Below are positions 26,114 to 35,052 of a stretch of DNA of 63,860 bases, piece after piece. Within the stretch, counting starts at the first letter, position 1; each line of letters begins with the position of its first letter. Made by a program: the position numbers and the translations under genes. The notes below the pieces were generated by a model. That model worked only from the letters and a program-made list of their open reading frames with translations, searched no databases and was not told the DNA's origin. Origin of the DNA: CAZLMG01 sp964560765 (GTDB lineage Bacteria; Bdellovibrionota_B; Oligoflexia; Oligoflexales; CAZLMG01); NCBI GenBank assembly GCA_964560765.1, contig CAZLMG010000023.1:1-63860 (forward strand), read 5' to 3'.

Positions 26114-27660
26114 CGCTTGCGATTCTTCTTCCTGGCTTGCTTTGCCTGCTTTCGGAGTTTGCGCTGCTTGTCGCGGTCGACGGGCTTTTTGGCAACGGCT
26201 CCGGCGCGGTTGCCCATGCCGCCCAATAGGTCGCCCAAGCCGCCGAGTCCTGGCATGCCTGAGCCGCCACCCATGCCTTGCGCCATTTTCCGCAATTGAT
26301 TCAATTGGGATAGTTGGCCCATGCCAGGAATCTTGCCTAATAGACCCATATTCTTTCCCATCATGCCCATGACTTTGCGCATGCTGCGGAATTTCACAAT
26401 CAGTTCATTGACGTCCTTTTCTGGGCGGCCAGAGCCTCGGGCAATTCTTCGCACGCGACTGGGATTGAACACGGAAGGATTCGTTCGCTCCTGTTCCGTC
26501 ATGCTGTCAATCATGGCTTTGACCTTGGTCAATTCCCGATCGTCGAGATCCATGCCCTTCGGCAGCATGTCCTGCATGGGCAACTTCGCCATGATATCCT
26601 TGAGAGGACCCATGCGCTGGATCATGGAGATCTGTTCGTAGAAATCGCGGAAGGTGAATTGCCCCTGCAACATCTTCAGCGCTTCTTTTTCTTGATCCTC
26701 GCCGGCGACCCGCTGGAAATCCTGCATTAGCCCGATGACGTCACCTTGCCCGAGTATGCGGGAGGCGAGACCTTCAGGACGAAACTCTTCGAGATTATCT
26801 AGGCCTTCGCCCATACCAAGAAACTTGATGGGCTTGCCGGTGATTTGCCGAATGCTAAGGGCAGCGCCGCCCCGCGCGTCACCATCGAGTTTTGTCATGA
26901 TGACGCCACTCAGGTCGAGGCGGTCATTAAATGCTCGCGCGGTTGTGACCGCATCTTGCCCCATCATGGCGTCGCAGACGAAAAGAATATTGTCAGGATT
27001 TGTCGCCAGCTTGATGTTAGCGAGTTCCTGCATCAGAGTTTCGTCGATGGTCAGTCGACCCGCTGTATCGAGTAAAACAACATCGCATCCCAATTGATAG
27101 GCTTGGGCTGCAGCCTTCCGGCAAATATCTACGGGATTGGCGCCCGCTTCGTGAAATACAGGAACGCCCAATCGATCCCCGAGTTTTCGCAGCTGATCAA
27201 CGGCGGCTGGGCGGTAGATGTCGGCGGCGACGAGCAGCGGTTTGCGCTTTTGGCGCTCCATAAGGTACTTGCAGAGTTTAGCTGTAGTCGTGGTTTTGCC
27301 GCTACCTTGGAGGCCGACCATCATAACCGTTGTCGGGCGATTGTGGGCCATGTGCAATGACGAATCAGCCGGCCCCATCAGCGCTTCAAGTTCCTGTTGG
27401 CAGATGGCAACGAAGTGATCTGCGGTCGTCACCTTGACGCGCGATTCGCCAGCTCCTGCACGGAGCTGCACGGTTTGACCGAGCGCGCGCTCTTCAACTC
27501 GCCTTAGGAAGTCCTTCGTGACGCTATATTCAACATCTGCCTCGAGCAGACTTGTGCGAATAAGTTTGATGGCTTCGCGAATGTTGTCGTCGGTTATGGT
27601 CGTGCGGCCGCGCAAACTGTCCTTGGCCTGGCGGAATCCGCTGCTGATAATATCTAGCAT
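26110..27660 (-). CDS. ffh: Signal recognition particle protein Ffh (SRP54)
   Basis: GTPase that binds 4.5S RNA and signal sequences of nascent inner-membrane proteins and docks on FtsY. 516 residues: N domain, G domain with GLQGSGKTTTTAKL (P loop), DTAGRL and TKLDGDARGG, then a Met-rich M domain (GKNMGLLGKIPGMGQL...GGLGDLLGGMG) with the RNA-binding SGR and a Lys/Arg-rich tail ending KKNRKR. The usual downstream rpsP is replaced by miaB, whose start overlaps the ffh stop. SRP RNA is not in this window. Confidence 0.97.
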   Translation of the reverse strand: MLDIISSGFRQAKDSLRGRTTITDDNIREAIKLIRTSLLEADVEYSVTKDFLRRVEERALGQTVQLRAGAGESRVKVTTADHFVAICQQELEALMGPADSSLHMAHNRPTTVMMVGLQGSGKTTTTAKLCKYLMERQKRKPLLVAADIYRPAAVDQLRKLGDRLGVPVFHEAGANPVDICRKAAAQAYQLGCDVVLLDTAGRLTIDETLMQELANIKLATNPDNILFVCDAMMGQDAVTTARAFNDRLDLSGVIMTKLDGDARGGAALSIRQITGKPIKFLGMGEGLDNLEEFRPEGLASRILGQGDVIGLMQDFQRVAGEDQEKEALKMLQGQFTFRDFYEQISMIQRMGPLKDIMAKLPMQDMLPKGMDLDDRELTKVKAMIDSMTEQERTNPSVFNPSRVRRIARGSGRPEKDVNELIVKFRSMRKVMGMMGKNMGLLGKIPGMGQLSQLNQLRKMAQGMGGGSGMPGLGGLGDLLGGMGNRAGAVAKKPVDRDKQRKLRKQAKQARKKNRKR

Positions 27661-27807
27661 GTTTCTCGGTAACCTCTTTGTTCGCCCCGGGATTTTCCAA
27701 TGAGGCGCGGATTTTGAACTTACCCGTATAACCCGATTGTGAGGTTGCCGTCAACGCACGGCCAAGAGGGAGGGGATGCATGCATGCATCGGAAATCGCT
27801 GATTTTT
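27661..27807. other. Intergenic region with 16-bp perfect palindrome
   Basis: 147 bases upstream of ffh and downstream of the 498-residue membrane protein gene, both on the minus strand. It contains the palindrome GATGCATGCATGCATC at 27775-27790. The ffh promoter should lie here, but I could not choose clear hexamers. Confidence 0.5.
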
Positions 27808-29304
27808 CTACCAGCGATCGATGGTGGCTCGGGGGCGATGCTCCGTCCAGGTTACAGAACCCGTGGAGCTGGGCATGGAGTCTAGGGCGTCTAACTCGGA
27901 AAGATCGTTATTATGTTGGCGGATTGTATATTGGTACGTGCCGGGCGGGAGGCGAAGCAGCTTGCCATTGCCGTTGGTAATCACGAATTCTGTTTCACTG
28001 GTGATACTATCGGCAAAGTAATTGAGAACTTGGGATCGAATATTGTCGCTGGCCTGCTTTGCATCCTGGCATTGAGTGTCCTTTGTGGGGCTGCCGACCA
28101 TATCAAGTTGCCGTGCGATGAGCATATTCACGAGGCCCTCACCGAAGAGGGGGTGCCAGCAGCCATCTTGCTGGACTGTCGAAGTCTTAGATGAGTCATC
28201 ACTTTGCACGAGCTTGGTGCTCACGACGGCGATCTTTTCCGAGACGTCTTGCAGTGGCTCTAAGCTTACCCAAAGGTCTCTGGATGGGGCGACATCCCTG
28301 GGTACCTGTAGCGACAGGTAACCCATTCTACTTGTGCTCTCAAACACGCGCCGCAGCAATTCAATTTCGGATAGAGCTTTGGTAAGTCCTATCCGAGCAG
28401 CCTGCAGGCGAATCTGGGTTGGCTTCCGACATACTGTCTCTTGCCAGCGCGAACTGGCGAGAGAAAGAGGTAGCTCAGCAGAAGATGAGGCCAGTGCGAT
28501 TTTGCATAAAGAGTCTAGGGCTTCTTGCGGCCGAGGACTCTCTAGAGCCCCGGCCAAATTCCGGGCGATCGCCAGACGCCTGGTTAAAATGTACGGCTGC
28601 CGATTCCAGCGACGAATCATGACGCGGCGCATGTCATCCAGTTCATTACTGACGTCGCTGGCTTGCGCTGTATCAAGCTCACAGAACCAGCTTTGATTGT
28701 TCTGGAAGTTAAAACTGCAATCTGGAGCTAGTGTCCGCAGCCAAACTTCGATGGATGCAACTAAGTTGCTATAATCATCCGCGACATCTGGCAGGTCTTT
28801 GCTTGCAGACGCGCAGAGCTGATCGGCTAGAGACTGAGATGGTGCTGTAGGTAGCTTCAAGTTGTAGGTGACGCGGTCGATTTCAGCAGTTGCGGTATGT
28901 GGAGAGCTTCCGTCCAGCATGGTGACGACCGTGCTGTAAGCGCCGAATGCGGATTCGATATAAACACGCCAAACCTGATTTCCTTGATGTTTACCTTCAA
29001 GGCAACTGTCGGTGTTGAATTCGGCTACAAGCGCACCTGGTTGATCGGGGCGACGCTTTTGCAGAAGGCGAATGAATCGACCCTGCGGATCGGATTTGTT
29101 CCCAGCCTTTTCACGCAGACCAGCCAACCAGTCAAAAGAAACGGAGGTTTGGTCACCGTCACGGGTAATGCGGCAGCTGACCATAATAAAAAAGAGGCCG
29201 ATCATAATGACCAGCACAGAGAGCCACGGATGGCGCGGAGAGTTTCGGAATTCAGTAAGTCGCAATGTTCTGCACGGCGAGTTCGATGGTTTCGTGAAAG
29301 CCAC
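27808..29304 (-). CDS. Membrane-anchored or lipidated protein of unknown function
   Basis: 498 residues from a GTG at 29304, with AGGA five bases upstream, inside the end of the gp19-like gene. After a basic N-terminus there is one hydrophobic segment (about 28-44, LSVLVIMIGLFFIMVSC), which could be a membrane anchor or a late lipobox with Cys44. The remaining ~450 residues are probably outside the cytoplasm: a beta-like region (about 85-140), a helical middle, and a C-terminal beta region ending in FVITNGNGKLLRLPPGTYQYTIRQHN, similar to carboxypeptidase-regulatory or Ig-like folds. The 53-base overlap with the gp19-like gene suggests a functional pair. Family not recognised. Confidence 0.65.
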   Translation of the reverse strand: MAFTKPSNSPCRTLRLTEFRNSPRHPWLSVLVIMIGLFFIMVSCRITRDGDQTSVSFDWLAGLREKAGNKSDPQGRFIRLLQKRRPDQPGALVAEFNTDSCLEGKHQGNQVWRVYIESAFGAYSTVVTMLDGSSPHTATAEIDRVTYNLKLPTAPSQSLADQLCASASKDLPDVADDYSNLVASIEVWLRTLAPDCSFNFQNNQSWFCELDTAQASDVSNELDDMRRVMIRRWNRQPYILTRRLAIARNLAGALESPRPQEALDSLCKIALASSSAELPLSLASSRWQETVCRKPTQIRLQAARIGLTKALSEIELLRRVFESTSRMGYLSLQVPRDVAPSRDLWVSLEPLQDVSEKIAVVSTKLVQSDDSSKTSTVQQDGCWHPLFGEGLVNMLIARQLDMVGSPTKDTQCQDAKQASDNIRSQVLNYFADSITSETEFVITNGNGKLLRLPPGTYQYTIRQHNNDLSELDALDSMPSSTGSVTWTEHRPRATIDRW

Positions 29305-29719
29305 CTAGTCCTGCGTTAGCCGATTCCAGTGTCCAAGACAAAGGCTGACATAGTTTTAAGACTGAGCGTCGCAATTCCTGACCATCAGCTGAGCTGGTAA
29401 CGAGGTGAACGTCGCGCAGCCCATCGTGCCGACTCACCAGATTTTTCGCCCAGAGGTATAGCGATGGATCCGTGACGAAGTCGCGACGGACGGTAACTTT
29501 GGCGAAGTCGCGAATGCCGCCTTCGGGTTGCGCGGTGGCATAAAGCTGGTCGAGTCCGGATACATGATCCAGACGACCGTAGTTAACGCCTTCGATCTCG
29601 ATGGTGATAACTTGATCGTCGGTGGAAAATCCTGCGGGCAATCGGCTGGCAAAAAACAGCATAGCGCTGGCGGTTATCGCACCAGCGAAAACGCGTAACA
29701 CTGTTTGCTTGCTGCTCAT
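29252..29719 (-). CDS. Exported or anchored phage tail-tube (gp19-like) domain protein
   Basis: 155 residues from the ATG at 29719 (AGAGG five bases upstream). A hydrophobic N-terminal segment (about 9-27, VFAGAITASAMLFFASRL) precedes a domain resembling the T4 gp19 / TIGR02241 tail-tube family: EIEGVNYGRLDHVSGLD, then EGG, KVTVRRDFVTDPSLYLWAKN, a strand with DGQELRR, LSWTLESANAG and a final FHETIELAVQNI. The order and spacing follow tail-tube proteins (VSGL, LKRG, LWDW, ETLELAHE). Phage and injection-system tube proteins normally lack a signal or anchor, so this location is unusual. No sheath, baseplate or ATPase genes lie nearby. The fold call is my reading of motifs and needs profile confirmation. 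Confidence 0.55.
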   Translation of the reverse strand: MSSKQTVLRVFAGAITASAMLFFASRLPAGFSTDDQVITIEIEGVNYGRLDHVSGLDQLYATAQPEGGIRDFAKVTVRRDFVTDPSLYLWAKNLVSRHDGLRDVHLVTSSADGQELRRSVLKLCQPLSWTLESANAGLGGFHETIELAVQNIATY

Positions 29720-29737
29720 TAAGCCTCTAATTGCCAA

Positions 29738-29869
29738 CGGTCCATAGACCGGATGATTAACTTTTTAAGATATCTAGCTACAACTATACCACTTTTTCTT
29801 AAAAAGTGTATATGAGCGATTCATAATATTCGTGCCCGCTCTGAACCCGTTAAGGTGATCGGTCTGCTA
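29738..29869 (-). promoter_or_regulatory. Promoter region of the gp19-like operon
   Basis: AT-rich stretch between ridA and the gp19-like gene. On the minus strand a TATAGT hexamer (29788-29783) is a good -10 candidate, about 64 bases before the start. A short hairpin, CACTTTTT/AAAAAGTG (29790-29808), overlaps the expected -35 zone and may also lie at the ridA transcript end. Confidence 0.4.
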
Positions 29870-30253
29870 CTACAAAACCTTAGCGATAGCATCGATTTCG
29901 ATATCAGCATTCTTGGGAAGTGCTGATACCTGAACGGTTACGCGCGCCGGAAACGGTTTCTGAAAGTAGGACCCATAGACCTGGTTGACCTTCTGGAAAT
30001 TACTCAGCTCTGTCAAATAAATTGTTGTTTTAACAACCTGGTTCATCCCGGTGCCGGCGGCTTGCAAAATCGCCTGCAAGTTTTTCAGGACGCGGTGTGC
30101 TTGATCTTCAATACTACCGGCCACCAAGGCGCCAGTTGCAGGATCGATAGGGATTTGCCCAGAGCAAAAAACCATATCGCCGCAGCGAACAGCTTGAGAA
30201 TAAGGCCCGATGGCATCGGGAGCGTCTTTTGTGTGCACCGGCTCGAAGGACAT
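29870..30253 (-). CDS. ridA: RidA/YjgF family 2-iminopropanoate deaminase
   Basis: Hydrolyses reactive enamine/imine intermediates released by PLP enzymes. 127 residues from the ATG at 30253, preceded by AGGAG; the longer frame to 30316 overlaps the upstream gene. Family motifs: AIGPYSQAVRCGDMVFCSGQIP, a conserved Arg in FPARVTVQVSALP, and the C-terminal DIEIDAIA. The start lies one base after the upstream TPR gene stop; third gene of the aspS-TPR-ridA transcript. Confidence 0.95.
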   Translation of the reverse strand: MSFEPVHTKDAPDAIGPYSQAVRCGDMVFCSGQIPIDPATGALVAGSIEDQAHRVLKNLQAILQAAGTGMNQVVKTTIYLTELSNFQKVNQVYGSYFQKPFPARVTVQVSALPKNADIEIDAIAKVL

Positions 30254-30254
30254 T

Positions 30255-31223
30255 TTAAGACTCCTGTGTGTGTTGATGTGGCTGAGCGTCGAGGGACTCT
30301 TGCAGTAAAGACTCAAGTTCAGGTCGAGCTTGGGCCGGTAAGTCTGAGTCGGCTAGGGCGCGGGTAAGCCATTTCGCGGCGCCAGCGCGTTCGTTGAGGG
30401 CTAGCTGCGCCTGAGCGCCGTGGGCGTACAGCTGCCACGGTAGGCGCGTACGGCTGTCTTTTTCTGCCTGCCACAATAAAGCTGGAATCTTTTCATACTG
30501 TAATGCAACTCCTAATGCGGCAGTAAATTCAACGAGAAATGGCCCTTCCCGCAGTCCCCCATCGTATAACGCCTGCAATCGCTGGGCTCGTAACATGCGG
30601 TCATCTGGATCGGTGATAAGTGCGGCGAGCGATACACCTGCCCAGGACCCGCGTTCTTCGGCAAGCTGATGTAGCCTAGAGCCGACATCGGTGGCATCGC
30701 GGCTTTGAAAAATGGCGGCGATTGTTTCCCAGATGCGAGTGTTATTCACGTCGACTTCAAGGCAAGCTAGGCTCCATTCCAGTGCCTCGTTGTCGCGCTC
30801 CTGATGAAACATTAATTCTGCCAAGTTGACGTACGGCGCCGGCTCGTCTGGGATCAGCCGGTGAGCGTCACGCCAATAGCTCTCTGCGAGCTGGTCGTCT
30901 CCAGACATGTGCGCTGCATTGCCTAGAGCAAAATGCCAGCGGAACTCGTGATCAAGGGCTGAGTCTTCGTAAACAGATGCTAGGACAAGCGCCAGATAAG
31001 GCTGCCCCATACCGAGGAATTCCTCGGCCATGGTGGTGGCCATATCGGGGGATTCGATAGGGTTTTGCTGCAGATATCTTGCCATGAATTTTTCAAAGTC
31101 CTCGTCCCGCTGCGTGCCAGGTTGCGAGGCCCCTAAGTATACATCGTCGTCGATGCCAAGATAACGACGCACCACGGGTCCCATGGGGTAGTCGCGCCAA
31201 TGCGTCAGTATGGTCTCGCTCAT
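30255..31223 (-). CDS. TPR-type hypothetical protein
   Basis: 322 residues, no signal peptide. Helix-pair repeats with TPR spacing are visible at about 75-200 (FALGNAAHMSGDDQLAESYWRDAHRLIPDEPAPYVNLAELM is one run) and again near the C-terminus (AHGAQAQLALNERAGAAKWLTRALADS). It is probably a protein-protein interaction scaffold in the cytoplasm. Its ATG overlaps the aspS stop by 4 bases, and ridA starts just after its own stop, so it is firmly part of the aspS operon. Specific role unknown. Confidence 0.75.
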   Translation of the reverse strand: MSETILTHWRDYPMGPVVRRYLGIDDDVYLGASQPGTQRDEDFEKFMARYLQQNPIESPDMATTMAEEFLGMGQPYLALVLASVYEDSALDHEFRWHFALGNAAHMSGDDQLAESYWRDAHRLIPDEPAPYVNLAELMFHQERDNEALEWSLACLEVDVNNTRIWETIAAIFQSRDATDVGSRLHQLAEERGSWAGVSLAALITDPDDRMLRAQRLQALYDGGLREGPFLVEFTAALGVALQYEKIPALLWQAEKDSRTRLPWQLYAHGAQAQLALNERAGAAKWLTRALADSDLPAQARPELESLLQESLDAQPHQHTQES

Positions 31224-33046
31224 TTGCTTGGCTCTTCCAGTGACAGTTTTTGCACCCGAATGTGCAGGTCGCGCAGCGATTCGATGGCAGCATCCGCCGG
31301 GGAGTCTGTCATGAGACAGGTGCCCTTGTGCGTTTTCGGGAATGGGATCACGTCGCGAATAGAGGTCAGCCCAGAAAGGATCATGACCATCCGGTCTAGG
31401 CCGAAAGCGATCCCTCCATGTGGCGGTGCGCCGAGTCGTAACGCTTCCAATAAGAAACCAAACTTGTGCTTGGCCTCTTCCTGACTCAGGCCAATGGCGG
31501 CGAAAACTTGCGATTGCACTTCAGGATCGTGAATCCGAATGGAGCCACCGGCGATCTCGTTGCCGTTTAGCACGAGGTCGTAGGCGGCAGCGCGGACACG
31601 GCCTGGATCGGATTGTAGGTATTGTAAATCCTCCGGGAGTGGTGACGTGAAGGGGTGATGTCGCGCTACCCAACGCCCGCTATTGGCGTCTTTCTCCAGC
31701 ATAGGGAAGTTAATGATCCAAAGAAAGTCGAAGCGGTTCGGGTCGATAAGTTCAAGGGTTTGGCCTAGGTGCAGGCGCACGGCCCCCAAGCTTGCTTTCG
31801 TCGGATCATAAGCGCCAGCGCCAAAAAGCACGAGATCGCCTGCTTGCAGCCCTAATCGCTGGGTCAGTTTTTCAGCCCAAGCGTCATCAAAAAACTTCGC
31901 AATGGGTGCTTGCCAGGACGCGACTCCCTTGCCGTCACCCACTTTGATCCAGGCGAGGCCCTTGCCGCCGTGATTCTTGGCGATTTCTCCGATGTGATCG
32001 AGATCTTTACGGCTGAAGCGCTCGGCTGCGCCCGGTACGCGCAAGGCGTTAACGATCCCGCCCGTCGAAATAGCTTCGGCAAAAACGCGAAATCCGCTGC
32101 TCTGGCATAAGTCGGAGATGTCAGTGAGGAACAGATCGAAGCGGGTGTCGGGCTTATCGACGCCGTACTTTTCCATGGCTTCTTGAAAGTCCATGCGGCG
32201 CAGCGGCGTCGGCAGGGTCTTGCCGAGGACGGCTTTCACAACTTCGGCGGTGGACTCTTCGAAGTTCTTCAGCACATCGTCCTGCTCGACAAAGGACATC
32301 TCGCAGTCGATCTGGGTAAACTCTGGCTGACGATCGGCGCGCAAGTCTTCGTCTCGGAAGCATTTGACTACCTGATAATACCTTTCGAAACCAGCAACCA
32401 TGAGGATCTGTTTGAATAGCTGCGGGCTCTGGGGGAGCGCATAGAACTGGCCCGGATTGATGCGGCTGGGCACGAGGAACTCGCGAGCGCCCTCGGGGGT
32501 CGACTTGTAAAGAAACGGCGTTTCTAGATCAAGAAAGCCCCTTGCCTCAAGTGCTTTGCGGAAAGCCCGCACGACGGCAACGCGGCTCATGATATTGCGT
32601 CGCATATTCGGTCGGCGCAGGTCTAGATATCGATACTTTAGGCGCAGAGTTTCCGCTGCATCGACGTCCTCCTGAACTTGAAAAGGCAGGGGTTCACACC
32701 GGTTCAGGATCTTGGCGTCGTTGACTTGGATTTCAATGCTTCCGGTGGGTAATTTGTCGTTGATCATCCCCTCGGGCCGTTTGCAAACGACTCCGCGGAT
32801 GGCAATCACGAACTCGTTTCGCAATTGCATGGCCATTTCCATGCAAGTACCGCTTGCTTGGGCCGGGTCGAAAACGATTTGGGTGACACCCTCTCGATCC
32901 CGAAGATCGACGAAGACCAAGCTTCCATGGTCGCGGCGCTTCTGCACCCAGCCCATGAGCGTCACCTTGTCCGTAGCGTTTGTGTCGCGCAATTCTCCAC
33001 AATGATGACTGCGCTTCCAGCCAGCGAGAGCCGTTGAAGTAGACAT
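31220..33046 (-). CDS. aspS: Aspartyl-tRNA synthetase, probably non-discriminating (Asp/Asn)
   Basis: 608 residues from the ATG at 33046; the frame extends to 33196 but the extra codons are not AspRS-like. Bacterial-type class II enzyme: OB anticodon domain, motif 2 FRDEDLRADRQPEFTQID, GAD insertion, motif 3 FGLDRMVMILSG. In the anticodon domain it has RRDHGS (His) and RPEGMIN (Gly), where discriminating E. coli AspRS has Leu and Lys. His/Gly are the residues reported for the non-discriminating Pseudomonas enzyme, so it may also make Asp-tRNA(Asn) for GatCAB amidation; this is inference. First gene of aspS-TPR-ridA. Confidence 0.95.
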   Translation of the reverse strand: MSTSTALAGWKRSHHCGELRDTNATDKVTLMGWVQKRRDHGSLVFVDLRDREGVTQIVFDPAQASGTCMEMAMQLRNEFVIAIRGVVCKRPEGMINDKLPTGSIEIQVNDAKILNRCEPLPFQVQEDVDAAETLRLKYRYLDLRRPNMRRNIMSRVAVVRAFRKALEARGFLDLETPFLYKSTPEGAREFLVPSRINPGQFYALPQSPQLFKQILMVAGFERYYQVVKCFRDEDLRADRQPEFTQIDCEMSFVEQDDVLKNFEESTAEVVKAVLGKTLPTPLRRMDFQEAMEKYGVDKPDTRFDLFLTDISDLCQSSGFRVFAEAISTGGIVNALRVPGAAERFSRKDLDHIGEIAKNHGGKGLAWIKVGDGKGVASWQAPIAKFFDDAWAEKLTQRLGLQAGDLVLFGAGAYDPTKASLGAVRLHLGQTLELIDPNRFDFLWIINFPMLEKDANSGRWVARHHPFTSPLPEDLQYLQSDPGRVRAAAYDLVLNGNEIAGGSIRIHDPEVQSQVFAAIGLSQEEAKHKFGFLLEALRLGAPPHGGIAFGLDRMVMILSGLTSIRDVIPFPKTHKGTCLMTDSPADAAIESLRDLHIRVQKLSLEEPSK

Positions 33047-33060
33047 GCTTTGGTACCCGT

Positions 33061-33072
33061 CTCTGATCAGAG
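33061..33072. promoter_or_regulatory. 12-bp palindrome CTCTGATCAGAG in aspS leader
   Basis: Perfect palindrome 14 bases upstream of the aspS start. It could be an operator or a small leader stem. A second dyad follows at 33105-33120. Confidence 0.3.
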
Positions 33073-33104
33073 GTAGAACCGAACTTAGAAATATAAAGAC
33101 GAGA

Positions 33105-33120
33105 AGTTTAGCACTAAACT
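33105..33120. promoter_or_regulatory. 16-bp dyad AGTTTAG-CA-CTAAACT
   Basis: Perfect 7-bp arms around a 2-base centre, 59-74 bases upstream of the aspS start, near the expected promoter. It looks like a repressor operator. Confidence 0.4.
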
Positions 33121-33212
33121 CCCGAATATCGGAATCAAAATCGCGGTTGAAGTCCGACTCTTCGAGGGCCTTAGGTGGCCAATTGGGTTCCAGCAAAAGC
33201 CCAGAAGTCCTG

Positions 33213-33240
33213 TTGCTTCAGTAATTTACTGGTGTTAATT
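33213..33240 (+). promoter_or_regulatory. Candidate promoter of the nuo operon
   Basis: TTGCTT (33213-33218), a 16-base spacer and TTAATT (33235-33240) lie in the 278-base divergent region, about 85 bases upstream of the nuoCD start. No other stronger pair was seen on the plus strand. Confidence 0.4.
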
Positions 33241-33324
33241 TAACGGCTGCCGTGCGTAAATCGGCGCGGGTGAGCCCAATTTCCTTTTTCCTGACCTCAA
33301 AACTGCTGCGGAGTGGATGCGTCT

Positions 33325-35052
33325 ATGCTGGAGTCCTCGGGTGTCAATTCGGCGTCCTCGCGATATTCTGAGACTGTGTTTGCTGATCTGCGAGCCAAGT
33401 TGCCCCAGGCTGATTTATCGCTGCAATGCAGCGATAAACATGACGACGAAGATGTACTGTTCTGTGGTGCCGCAAGCGTCTGTGAAGTAGCGAACATTCT
33501 GAAGAATCATTATCCGTTTCTGATGGATGTTTGCGGAGTGGATTACCCTGGCCGCGATCAGCGTTTTGACGTGGTCTATCACTACGCTGATCCCGAGAAA
33601 CGCCGCCGACTGCGAGTAAAGGCGCGCGTCGCCGATGGGGATTCTTTACCATCGGTGGTTTCCGCCTATCGTTCCGCCACGTGGTTTGAGCGTGAGGCCT
33701 ACGACATGTTCGGGATTCGCTTCGATGGGCATCCTGATCTGCGTCGTATCCTTTGCCACGATGAGTTTGTCGGGTACCCTCTGCGGAAAGATTATCCTGC
33801 AGACAGAAATCAGGTGCTGTCGGCACCGCTTGAGCACGTTTTTGCCAAAGATCGTGAACGTATGCTGGCCGAGCAAGACGACTACCTCTCGGATCGAATT
33901 TGGATCAACATCGGACCGGCACATCCAGCGACCCATGGCACCTTGCGGTTTATGGCTGTTCTGTCAGGAGAAACGATTGAAAAAGTCGATATGGAAATCG
34001 GCTATCTTCATCGCTGCTTCGAGAAGATGTGCGAGTCCCATAAGTACAACCAGATCATCCCATACACAGATCGACTCAACTATTGCTCGGCGCCCATAAA
34101 TAACAACGTCTGGTGCCGCACCATCGAAAAGATGCTGGGTGTGACCGCTCCACCGCGGGCGCAGGTCATGCGGGTCATCATCGATGAGTTTTCCCGTATT
34201 ATCGACCACTTTGTCTGCATCAGCACAAATTCCGTAGATTTGGGTGGCCTGACGAATTTCTGGCTTGGATTCAATGCCCGGGAGAAAGTCTACGATATCT
34301 TTGAGAAGCTGTGCGGCGCACGGCTCACCGTTTCCTTAGCTCGAATTGGCGGGATGGGCTTTGACCTGCCCAAAGGTTGGGTCGAAGATGCAAAGGAGAC
34401 TCTCAAGCACATCGAGCGAGCCCAGAGCGATTTGGATACCCTTCTGACAAAAAATCGAATTTTTGTTCGGCGGATGAAGGGTATCACGGCGATTTCTGCT
34501 GAGGATGCGATGAATTGGGGTTGGACTGGGCCGTGTCTGCGCGCAACGGGCGTGCCGCGCGATCTGCGAGTCGATGCTCCCTATAGTATGTACGATCAAT
34601 TTGACTTCGATATTCCAGTCGGCAGTACCGGCGATTGCTATGACCGATACATGGTACGGATGGAGGAGATTCGACAGTCGCTTCGGATCATTCGACAGGC
34701 CTTGGACAACATCCCAAGTGGTCCCATAAAAGTCGATGACCCGACGATTTCACTGCCGGAGAAACAAGATGTTTATGGAAACATCGAAGGTCTCATGAAT
34801 CAGTTTATGATGGTCATCCATGACGTGCAGCCGCCTGCGGGTGAGGTTTATGGCTATGGCGAAGGCGCTAACGGCGAGTTGGGCTTCTATGTGGTGAGTG
34901 ACGGCAGCGGTCGCCCTTATCGCGTCAAGTGCCGACCACCTTGCTTTGCGGTGTTTCAGGCAATTCCAAAGCTAGCAGAAGGCGAGATGGTGGCTGATTT
35001 GATTGCGGCGCTAGGCACCATCAACATTATCGCTGGTGAACTTGATCGTTAA
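33325..35052 (+). CDS. nuoCD: NADH-quinone oxidoreductase subunit CD (fused NuoC-NuoD)
   Basis: Complex I hydrogenase-module subunit. About 575 residues from the ATG at 33325, with GGAG 11 bases upstream; a GTG at 33313 adds four residues. The NuoC part (about 1-170) contains RFDVVYHYADPEKRRRLRVKARV and the signature SATWFEREAYDMFGIRFDGHPDLRRIL. The NuoD part follows with GPAHPATHGTLRF, EIGYLHRCFEKM, YTDRLNYCSAP and the C-terminal GELGFYVVSDGSGRPYR...INIIAGELDR. The fusion matches the arrangement in E. coli and several proteobacteria. nuoA and nuoB are not upstream. Confidence 0.95.
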   Translation: MLESSGVNSASSRYSETVFADLRAKLPQADLSLQCSDKHDDEDVLFCGAASVCEVANILKNHYPFLMDVCGVDYPGRDQRFDVVYHYADPEKRRRLRVKARVADGDSLPSVVSAYRSATWFEREAYDMFGIRFDGHPDLRRILCHDEFVGYPLRKDYPADRNQVLSAPLEHVFAKDRERMLAEQDDYLSDRIWINIGPAHPATHGTLRFMAVLSGETIEKVDMEIGYLHRCFEKMCESHKYNQIIPYTDRLNYCSAPINNNVWCRTIEKMLGVTAPPRAQVMRVIIDEFSRIIDHFVCISTNSVDLGGLTNFWLGFNAREKVYDIFEKLCGARLTVSLARIGGMGFDLPKGWVEDAKETLKHIERAQSDLDTLLTKNRIFVRRMKGITAISAEDAMNWGWTGPCLRATGVPRDLRVDAPYSMYDQFDFDIPVGSTGDCYDRYMVRMEEIRQSLRIIRQALDNIPSGPIKVDDPTISLPEKQDVYGNIEGLMNQFMMVIHDVQPPAGEVYGYGEGANGELGFYVVSDGSGRPYRVKCRPPCFAVFQAIPKLAEGEMVADLIAALGTINIIAGELDR

